Source: Clostridia bacterium (lineage in GTDB: Bacteria > Bacillota > Clostridia > Oscillospirales > QAKW01). Taken from it: 64,000 nucleotides of DNA. Positions 58,105-64,000 of the stretch are shown one piece after another. Location of the stretch: positions 1-64,000 of the forward strand of contig JAFSHF010000019.1 in the NCBI GenBank assembly GCA_017440465.1. The letters run 5' to 3'. The notes below the pieces were generated by a model. It saw nothing but the letters and a program-made list of their open reading frames with translations. It did no database searches and had not been told where the DNA came from. The position numbers and the translations under genes are program-made. How positions within the stretch are numbered: position 1 is the stretch's first letter; every line of letters starts with the position of its first letter.

Positions 58105-60324
58105 TTAGTTTTGAACCCCCACAGAGCTGTTGGTTCGAATGGTAATAACCGTTCCTTCGGGGACCACTTCCCCTGCGGCAGGCGATTGGGAGATGACCAG
58201 CGCGGTGGAGCCGGCATTGGAGTTGCCCACTACCCGCACGTTCAGGCCCATCGACGTAATCCGGTTGGACGCACCCGCCACCGAATAATCCACCAAATTG
58301 GGAACGGTGATATTCTTGGAGGGTTTGGCATCCCCGGTATAGAGGATCATCGTTCCGCTCTGGGGCATGGTGGAGCCGGGCTGGGGCATCTGATCCAAAA
58401 CGGTATCGCCGTCGCCCTTGACTTTATACTTGATCTCTTTATCGATCAGCACCGCTTCCGCATCCTTCAAGGATTGCTCCATCAACGAAGGAATCGAAAC
58501 ATCCAAGGTCTCCAATTCTTCCTCGGTATACTGCGGTTGGATGCTCAAATAGGGCAGAATATCTGCCAAAATATCGCCTGCGACCGGCGCGGCAATGATA
58601 CCGCCGTAGATCTCCCCTGCGCTGGGGCTATCCAGCATTACCAGAATGGCATATTCGGGGTCATCCGCCGGCGCAAAGCCGATAAAGGACGAAATATAGT
58701 ATTTATCGCCGGTGGCATTGAGAACGTCGATCTTTTCGGAGGTACCGGTCTTTCCTGCCACGCGGTAGCCTTTAACATAGGCATTTTTACCCGAACCGAC
58801 GGAGACCACCTCTTCCAGCAGATCGCAGACCAGCGCGCTGGTTTCGGCAGAGATGATCTGCCGCTTGACCTGCGGAGTGAAGGATTTGACCACCTTTTCG
58901 GTGCCGTCTTCCTGCGTTTCGGTGATCTCCTTGACCACATGGGGAGTGACAAGTTTTCCGCCGTTGCTGGCGGCACCCACCGCGGTGATCATCTGCAACG
59001 GGGTGATCTTAAAGTTCTGCCCGAAGGAGGCGGTAGCAAGCTCGACTTCCTGGAACTTACTGAACCAGATGCCGCTCGCCTCACCGTTGAGGTCGACACC
59101 GGTCTTTTCGGTCAAGCCGAAGTTTTTGAAATACTGATAGAACTTGGTGGCACCCACCTTGGCACCGATGGTGATAAAGGCGGGGTTGCAGGAATTCTGG
59201 ATCGCCTGCGCCAAGGTCTGATGCCCGTGCCCACCCGATTTCCAGCAGCGGATGGTGCGGTCGGCGACGCGAATATAGCCGGGGCAGGAATAGGTATTGC
59301 TCGTATTGATCAAGCCTTCCTCCAACGCCATCGAAAGGGTGACGATCTTGAAGGTGGAACCGGGCATATAGGTATCCACAATGCACTTATTACGCCAGAT
59401 CTTATTGCGGAAAGCGGTTTCCTGCTCTTTACGCTCCTCTTCTTCATATTCTTCCAGCGCTTCCAACGCCATTTGGTCGGTGATGGTATAGTAGCTGTTG
59501 GGGTCATAGTTGGGCAGGGATGCCATCGCCAAGATCTCGCCGGTCTTGACGTTCATAACGATGCCCGCCGCACCCTCGACGCACTTTTGCTCCAACCGCG
59601 CTTCCTGCAGGTGCTTTTCCAGATAGTATTGCACCGTCTCATCGATGGTCAGCACCACGTTTTTGCCGTTCTCGGCGGCGACATAGGTCTCGTATTCATA
59701 GGGCAATTCGGTACCGATCGCGTTTTTGGCGGTGATCAATTTACCTGAGGTGCCCTGCAGATATTCGTTGTAGATGGACTCAATGCCGTCCAGACCGACG
59801 TTATCGGTACCGGTGAAACCCAGAATATGGCACGCCATACTGTTATAGGGATAATACCGCTTGGTATCCTCCACCAAGTGGACCCCCTCCAGATCCTTTT
59901 CGTCCACCCATTCGCGGATCCGGTCGGCAACCTCCGCATCGATGCGGCGCTTGATCATCTCATAATAATTCTTTTTCAGCGTTTTCTGATAAATGGCATC
60001 CTCATCCATCTCCAGAATGGATGCCAGCCCCTCGGCAACGGTTCTGCGGTCTTCTTCGTCGATGGAATTGGGGGCAATATACACCGTCTCCACCGGCGCG
60101 GAAATGGCAAGAGGAGTATAGTTACGGCTGTAAATGGAGCCGCGGTTGGGTGCCAAGGTGGTATCCATCGTTTGCTGAGCGATGGCGCGGGTCTGATAAT
60201 AGTTATAGTTGACGATCTGGTATTTCACCAACACGCCCGCCATCCATACCAACAATGCCGCGGCAAAAATACCCAGCAGAATCGTACTTCTTTTGACCAT
60301 CGAACGACTCGGTCCTTTACCCAT
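58105..60324 (-). CDS. spoVD: Class B penicillin-binding protein (SpoVD/PBP2 type) with two PASTA domains
   Basis: 739-residue transpeptidase of the septum or spore cortex. One N-terminal membrane segment, the PBP dimer domain (about 55-230), the transpeptidase domain with STFK (YMPGSTFKIVTL), SCN and KTGTSEK, and two C-terminal PASTA domains (about 600-735). PASTA-bearing class B PBPs in this cluster are called SpoVD or PBP2B/FtsI; one copy may do both. ATG at 60324 is set by AAAGGAG; longer readings are unsupported. It is separated from ftsL by 130 bp that may carry its own control. Confidence 0.92.
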   Translation of the reverse strand: MGKGPSRSMVKRSTILLGIFAAALLVWMAGVLVKYQIVNYNYYQTRAIAQQTMDTTLAPNRGSIYSRNYTPLAISAPVETVYIAPNSIDEEDRRTVAEGLASILEMDEDAIYQKTLKKNYYEMIKRRIDAEVADRIREWVDEKDLEGVHLVEDTKRYYPYNSMACHILGFTGTDNVGLDGIESIYNEYLQGTSGKLITAKNAIGTELPYEYETYVAAENGKNVVLTIDETVQYYLEKHLQEARLEQKCVEGAAGIVMNVKTGEILAMASLPNYDPNSYYTITDQMALEALEEYEEEERKEQETAFRNKIWRNKCIVDTYMPGSTFKIVTLSMALEEGLINTSNTYSCPGYIRVADRTIRCWKSGGHGHQTLAQAIQNSCNPAFITIGAKVGATKFYQYFKNFGLTEKTGVDLNGEASGIWFSKFQEVELATASFGQNFKITPLQMITAVGAASNGGKLVTPHVVKEITETQEDGTEKVVKSFTPQVKRQIISAETSALVCDLLEEVVSVGSGKNAYVKGYRVAGKTGTSEKIDVLNATGDKYYISSFIGFAPADDPEYAILVMLDSPSAGEIYGGIIAAPVAGDILADILPYLSIQPQYTEEELETLDVSIPSLMEQSLKDAEAVLIDKEIKYKVKGDGDTVLDQMPQPGSTMPQSGTMILYTGDAKPSKNITVPNLVDYSVAGASNRITSMGLNVRVVGNSNAGSTALVISQSPAAGEVVPEGTVITIRTNSSVGVQN

Positions 60325-60454
60325 TTTGCAGCTCCTTTCTCTGATTTTGGCATATTTATGCCCATTTATTGTCAAAAAATTGCTTCCCTTTAAAGCGCAA
60401 AATGAGAGTAAGAAAAAACTTCCCACTCTCGTTTTACTTTAATCTTATTTTAAA
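60325..60454 (-). promoter_or_regulatory. Possible separate control region of spoVD
   Basis: This is the largest gap in the cluster. It holds a -35-like TTGACA (60375-60370 on the minus strand), a 14-bp palindrome GGCATATTTATGCC (60349-60362) and a hairpin (60399-60409 with 60425-60435). No good sigma-A -10 lies at the right distance from the TTGACA, so a different sigma factor or no promoter at all is possible. Confidence 0.4.
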
Positions 60455-60841
60455 TCAGCTCAGATATTCCAACAAAATGTTGAATTCTGCCACAACGCCG
60501 TCCCACCAGCTATCGTTTGTGGGCTCGTCTTTGATGATCTCCACGGTATCATCGGTCAGCAGATTGATGGTCTGGATCTGATAATTCTCGATCTTGACCA
60601 TACCCAATTCCTCGGTGGCGATCCGCTCGATCTCTCCCATGGAATTTTTGCTGTCGATGGAAACCTGCAGATTTCCCGCCTCGCCTTCCAGCTTGGTCAG
60701 CTCTTGCTTGGCCGCCAGAAGCTCGCTGGAGACCTCGTTGAGGGCAATGTGACTATATAAAAGATATCCGCCGATGGCAATGAATACCGCCGCGATCAAA
60801 ACGACCGACCAGCGGATATTGCGCAGATCCAATTTCTTCAT
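60455..60841 (-). CDS. ftsL: Cell division protein FtsL/DivIC-like
   Basis: 128-residue bitopic protein: short basic N-terminus, membrane segment (about 13-30), then a coiled coil (EVSSELLAAKQELTKLEGEAGNLQ) and a conserved GEIERIATEELGMVKIE segment typical of FtsL/septum formation initiator proteins. Partner of DivIB. Position between rsmH and spoVD is canonical. C-terminal tail acidic. Confidence 0.88.
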   Translation of the reverse strand: MKKLDLRNIRWSVVLIAAVFIAIGGYLLYSHIALNEVSSELLAAKQELTKLEGEAGNLQVSIDSKNSMGEIERIATEELGMVKIENYQIQTINLLTDDTVEIIKDEPTNDSWWDGVVAEFNILLEYLS

Positions 60842-60868
60842 AAAGGTCTCCTTTACTTTAATACTTCT

Positions 60869-61804
60869 TTATCGTTTTTCCCCTACGCGCAGTTTTGCCG
60901 GCTTGGAGCGGGAATTTTCGGCAAGTTCCTGCGGGGAGGCTGTCATCGGTTTATGGGTGATCTGCTTGATAATCGGCGTTCTGCCGCAGACGCAGATCGG
61001 AAGATTTTTATCGCAGACGCATCCGGAGGCGAGGTCTGCAAAGACGTTTTTAACAATGCGATCTTCCAATGAATGGAAGGTCAACACCGCGATCCTGCCG
61101 CCGCTTTTCAGCATCGACACCGCATCTCTTAAGGCTTGCTCCAAGATCCGAAGCTCGCCGTTGACTTCGATGCGGATCGCCTGAAAAGTACGCTTGGCGG
61201 GATGCTTATTGCCATAGCGTTCCTTGGGCGGGAACACCTTTTCAATGATTCGGACCAATTGACCGGTGGTCTCGATGGGGGCGATCTCCCGCTGCCTGCA
61301 GATGGCAGAAGCAATTTTCGGGCTCATCCGCTCTTCGCCGTATTCATATAAAATCTTGGTCAACTGCTCTTTGGAATAGGTATTGACGACCTGATAGGCA
61401 TCTAAGGGGTTCTCGCGGTCCATCCGCATATCCAGCGGCGCATCAAAGCGATAAGAAAAGCCGCGGCTTTCTTCATCCAGCTGAAAGCTGGAGACACCCA
61501 AGTCAAAGAGAATTCCGTCGATTGCAGGGATCTCTTCCTTATTTAATACATCCTTTAAAGCGGAAAAATTGGATTTGACTGCCTTGAAGCGGTCCCCGAA
61601 GGGTGCAAGCCTTTGGCTTGCCGCTTTCAGCGCGTCGCGGTCCTGATCAATGCCGATCAGCAATCCTTGATCCAATTTGGCGGCGATCAAAGAGCTATGC
61701 CCGCCGCCGCCCAAGGTGGCATCCACATAGATTCCATCGGGGCGGATCGCCAGAGCATCGATGCACTCTTTCGCCATCACACTGTAATGTTCAAATTCCT
61801 TCAT
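60869..61804 (-). CDS. rsmH: 16S rRNA (cytosine1402-N4)-methyltransferase
   Basis: 311-residue SAM methyltransferase. Motifs: HYSVMAKECIDAL, DATLGGGGHSSLIAAKL, DLGVSSFQLDE, and AVLTFHSLEDRIVK; a cysteine-rich C-terminal segment (CVCDKNLPICVCG) is typical. TGATG overlap with mraZ. Confidence 0.96.
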   Translation of the reverse strand: MKEFEHYSVMAKECIDALAIRPDGIYVDATLGGGGHSSLIAAKLDQGLLIGIDQDRDALKAASQRLAPFGDRFKAVKSNFSALKDVLNKEEIPAIDGILFDLGVSSFQLDEESRGFSYRFDAPLDMRMDRENPLDAYQVVNTYSKEQLTKILYEYGEERMSPKIASAICRQREIAPIETTGQLVRIIEKVFPPKERYGNKHPAKRTFQAIRIEVNGELRILEQALRDAVSMLKSGGRIAVLTFHSLEDRIVKNVFADLASGCVCDKNLPICVCGRTPIIKQITHKPMTASPQELAENSRSKPAKLRVGEKR

Positions 61805-62229
61805 CAGAAATCAAGCTCATCCATCGCGGCGACGATACTATCGGTATCCAACGCCTGCTCCATCGCGGCAAAGCGATCGGGATTCCAGATCTCCACACGG
61901 TTGCCGTTGCCGACGATGACGGCGTTGCCTTCGATCTCAGCGATGCGGCGCAACGCGATGGGAAGCTGAATTCTCCCCTGCTTATCGGCAGTAACGTCGG
62001 ATTTATAGGTATTGAAAAAGTGGCTGACGCCGCGCCCCTTGGAGATGGGGAGCTTGGCGAGTTTTTCTTCCAGAGCGGCCCAAGCCTCTCTGGTCAGGAC
62101 ATACACGCAATCATCTAAGCCTCTGGTAAAGACCAGCTCACTGCCCATCTGCTCTTTGAGCTTCTTGGGCATAATAACGCGGCCCTTTTCATCCACAAAG
62201 TTTTCATAAAAACCGGTCAGGTAAGACAT
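61804..62229 (-). CDS. mraZ: Transcriptional regulator MraZ
   Basis: 141-residue double SpoVT/AbrB-like domain regulator. Each half shows the DEKGR / DKQGRIQLP motif (VDEKGRVIMPKKLKEQMG, TADKQGRIQLPIALRRI). Represses its own operon in other bacteria. It starts the cell-wall cluster; AAGGAGG upstream of the ATG. Four repeats with an 11-bp period precede it, matching MraZ boxes. Confidence 0.96.
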   Translation of the reverse strand: MSYLTGFYENFVDEKGRVIMPKKLKEQMGSELVFTRGLDDCVYVLTREAWAALEEKLAKLPISKGRGVSHFFNTYKSDVTADKQGRIQLPIALRRIAEIEGNAVIVGNGNRVEIWNPDRFAAMEQALDTDSIVAAMDELDF

Positions 62230-62253
62230 GCGTGCACCTCCTTTCTAAAAATC

Positions 62254-62329
62254 ACCCACTTGATACACACTTAGTACCCATTTAGACTCCACTTGGTTTA
62301 AATTATACCATTTTTTTAGAAAAAATCAA
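62254..62329 (-). promoter_or_regulatory. mraZ promoter with four MraZ boxes
   Basis: On the minus strand -35 TTGATT (62329-62324), 16-bp spacer, -10 TATAAT (62307-62302). Downstream, TGGAG (62291), TGGGT (62280), TGTGT (62269) and TGGGT (62258) repeat with exactly 11-bp spacing. MraZ is known to bind spaced TGGGN-type repeats, so autorepression is likely. Confidence 0.8.
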
Positions 62330-62361
62330 TAGGTTTTTATATATTTTTTAAAAAAATCAAC

Positions 62362-62397
62362 AAAAAAATGAGCTTTCGATCGAAAGCTCATTTTTCT
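62362..62397 (-). terminator. Terminator of the PTS IIC gene
   Basis: Perfect stem ATGAGCTTTCG with CGAAAGCTCAT (62369-62392) and a run of seven T on the minus strand. Confidence 0.87.
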
Positions 62398-62413
62398 TGA
62401 TTTTATGCAGTTT

Positions 62414-63475
62414 TTACAGTTTGAGATCGTTTTCCTTGATCCAGCCGATACGGCGCAACAGGAACCCGCCCAACCAGCAAAGGATCGCGGGAAGGACAAA
62501 GCAGATCAAGATCAATCCGATCCAATCCATCGCGGTGATGGCGTGGCCGGTCTCCACCCAGCCGGTATACACACCGATCTGACCTACCAGACCGCAGGTG
62601 CCCATACCGGAGGAAACGGGGGCACCGTTCATTTCCAATTTAAAGAGGCAGGTCGCCAAGGGGCCGGTGATCGCCGAAGCGACGATGGGCGGGATCCAGA
62701 TCCGCGGATTGCGAACGATATTGCCCATCTGCAGCATCGAAGTACCGATGCCCTGAGAGACCAGACCGCCCCAGCGGTTTTCCTTAAAGCTCATCACCGC
62801 AAAACCCACCATCTGCGCGCAACAGCCCGCCACCGCGGCACCGCCCGCCAGACCGGTCAGACTTAATGCGGCGCAGATCGCCGCGCTGGAAATAGGTAAG
62901 GTCAGCGCGATACCAACCAGAACCGAAACCAAAATCCCCATCAGGAAGGGTTGCAGTTCGGTAGCGTGCTTGATCAATTCGCCGAAGGCAAATGCGCCCT
63001 TGCCGATCCAGGGAGCAAGCCAAGCCGAAAGGCTGACACCCACCAAAATCGTCACCGACGGAGTGACCAAGATATCCACCTTGGTTTCTTTGGAGACCAA
63101 TTTGCCGAATTCGGCGGCAAGAATGGCGATGATCAATACCGCCAAAGGTCCGCCCGCACCGCCGAAGCCGTTGGCGGCACTGCCGACAGCGACCAAAGAA
63201 AAGAGCACCAGATTGGGCGCCTTCAGCGCATAGCCGATGGCGACCGCCATCGCAGGGCCGGACATCGCCGAGGCATATTTGCCCAGCTCCACCAAAAAGT
63301 TGCCCGCGGTCTCTGCCCCGCCGGAGATCAAAAGATCACCGACTGTATCGATAATGGTACCGATCAGCAAGGAGCAGAACAACCCCTGCGCCATCGCGCC
63401 GAGGGCATCAATGAAATAGCGTTTCCACGAAAACTCAATATCTTTTCTTTGCAAAAAAGCCTTGAATTTACTCAT
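62414..63475 (-). CDS. PTS-type EIIC-like permease (PTS_EIIC_2 family)
   Basis: 353-residue polytopic protein with about eight to ten membrane segments and Gly-rich loops (GSAANGFGGAGGPL). It resembles the PTS_EIIC_2 family of stand-alone IIC proteins, often without IIA/IIB partners; none is adjacent here, so sugar specificity and even PTS coupling are unknown. ATG at 63475 follows AGAAGGTG; longer in-frame readings pass through the promoter. C-terminal LLRRIGWIKENDLKL. Confidence 0.85.
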   Translation of the reverse strand: MSKFKAFLQRKDIEFSWKRYFIDALGAMAQGLFCSLLIGTIIDTVGDLLISGGAETAGNFLVELGKYASAMSGPAMAVAIGYALKAPNLVLFSLVAVGSAANGFGGAGGPLAVLIIAILAAEFGKLVSKETKVDILVTPSVTILVGVSLSAWLAPWIGKGAFAFGELIKHATELQPFLMGILVSVLVGIALTLPISSAAICAALSLTGLAGGAAVAGCCAQMVGFAVMSFKENRWGGLVSQGIGTSMLQMGNIVRNPRIWIPPIVASAITGPLATCLFKLEMNGAPVSSGMGTCGLVGQIGVYTGWVETGHAITAMDWIGLILICFVLPAILCWLGGFLLRRIGWIKENDLKL

Positions 63476-63509
63476 TTGATTCACCTTCTGTTTTAATTTA
63501 TTTGAGACC

Positions 63510-63538
63510 ATTCTATCACATTCATATTTTGGATACAA
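63510..63538 (-). promoter_or_regulatory. Sigma-A promoter of the PTS IIC gene
   Basis: On the minus strand TTGTAT (63538-63533), 17-bp spacer, TAGAAT (63515-63510). Confidence 0.7.
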
Positions 63539-63593
63539 GGGGAATGTTTTACAAAATTTGAACACCATAACAACAAATTTCGACCAAACTGCT

Positions 63594-63624
63594 AAAAAAT
63601 CCCCACGCAACAGCGTGGGGATTT
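63594..63624 (-). terminator. Terminator of the htrA-like gene
   Basis: Perfect stem AATCCCCACGC (63599-63609) with GCGTGGGGATT (63613-63623), T tract on the minus strand. Confidence 0.87.
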
Positions 63625-63629
63625 GATAT

Positions 63630-64000
63630 TTATTCACTTGCTTCGGTCAGCAAGATCTCAATGGTCGTTTCTTTATTATTGCGCCAATAGGTGATCTTCA
63701 CCTTATCGCCGGGATGGAATTCATCCTTCTTCTCATTGAGTTCCGCCATCGAACTGATCTTCTCGCCGTTGAAACCGACGATGATGTCGTTCTTTTGCAG
63801 GCCCTTGGCGGCCGCATCGCAATGGAGATCCACCCCCGCCACCAAGACACCTTGGGGCATTTGATATTGCGCCGCTTCCTGCGCGGTAAAATCTCTGCCG
63901 CTGATGCCGATATAGGCGCGGGTCTTGACCTTACCGTGGGTGATCAATTCTTCTGCGATCTCCACCACATCGTTGATGGGAATGGCAAAGCCGATCCCTT
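63630..64000 (-). CDS. HtrA/DegP-type serine protease, C-terminal part
   Basis: The gene runs off the right edge. The visible part begins with IGFAIPINDVVEIAEELI, the typical end of an HtrA trypsin-like domain, and continues into one PDZ domain (AYIGISGRDFTAQEAAQYQMPQGVLV, GLQKNDIIVGFNGEKI, GDKVKITYWRNNKE). Catalytic residues and any membrane anchor lie outside the window. Envelope protein quality control is the known role. Confidence 0.85.
   Translation of the reverse strand, partial: GIGFAIPINDVVEIAEELITHGKVKTRAYIGISGRDFTAQEAAQYQMPQGVLVAGVDLHCDAAAKGLQKNDIIVGFNGEKISSMAELNEKKDEFHPGDKVKITYWRNNKETTIEILLTEASE

Overview
The window reads as chromosome of a spore-forming Clostridia-type member of the Bacillota (Firmicutes). 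The evidence is the spoIIGA-sigE pair, a spoVD-type PBP inside the mraZ/fts/mur cluster, HPr with HPr kinase, meso-DAP-type MurE, anaerobic PflB/PflA, and strong AGGAGG ribosome binding sites. Many promoters are near-consensus sigma-A sites with exactly 17 bp spacers. The genus cannot be fixed from this sequence; gut-type Oscillospirales or Christensenellales relatives are plausible. Almost all DNA is ordinary core genome, mostly in tight same-strand operons with ATGA or TGATG overlaps.

Layout. 1-966: a tyrosine recombinase with two tandem dif-like sites and two terminators behind it. 1134-5848 (-): a six-gene operon of RNA methyltransferase, small protein, two membrane proteins, M20 peptidase and a C_GCAxxG_C_C protein. 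5.9-12.1 kb: radical SAM protein, glpK, ZTP-riboswitch-controlled pflBA, mscL. 12.1-13.0 kb: a small AT-rich pair, XRE repressor and SLOG-like protein. 13.0-15.1 kb: repeat element, tRNA-Trp, hprK, rpmB. 15.2-22.8 kb: class A PBP, membrane protein, orphan solute-binding lipoprotein, DUF2508-like protein, TPR/LRR surface protein. 22.8-27.9 kb (-): deoC-deoD-deoB-cdd-pdp-rlmA nucleoside salvage operon. 28-29.8 kb: degV, tRNA-Leu with a partial duplicate, GNAT. 29.8-36.1 kb (-): rpe, ptsH, tsaD, rimI, polA, an rluD-type gene. 36.2-37.8 kb: spoIIGA-sigE. 38.0-41.8 kb: potABCD. 41.8-47.5 kb (-): MoxR, DUF58, transglutaminase-like and RluA-type proteins. 47.7-49.2 kb: thrC. 49.3-62.3 kb (-): zinc-ribbon protein, ftsZ, and the cell-wall/division cluster from mraZ to divIB. 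62.4-64 kb: PTS IIC and the 3' end of an htrA-type protease.

How the genes work together. The deo operon funnels nucleosides to deoxyribose phosphate and on to acetaldehyde and glyceraldehyde 3-phosphate. PflBA makes acetyl-CoA and formate and is tied to one-carbon status by the ZTP riboswitch. HPr and HprK provide carbon-catabolite signalling. The mraZ cluster makes and polymerises lipid II at the septum. SpoIIGA activates pro-sigma-E.

Most unusual structures: (1) dif-like CATAA-N6-TTATG sites with the same 6-bp centre, two in tandem beside the recombinase and a third, inverted copy 18.4 kb away just upstream of a membrane protein gene; (2) a tRNA-Leu whose promoter drives a truncated 5' copy, a short dispersed repeat, and then the intact gene; (3) a SLOG-like protein with its own XRE repressor and operator; (4) DnaA-box-like and Spo0A-box-like sites in the ptsH leader; (5) promoters that predict leaderless mRNAs for spoIIGA and a radical SAM gene.
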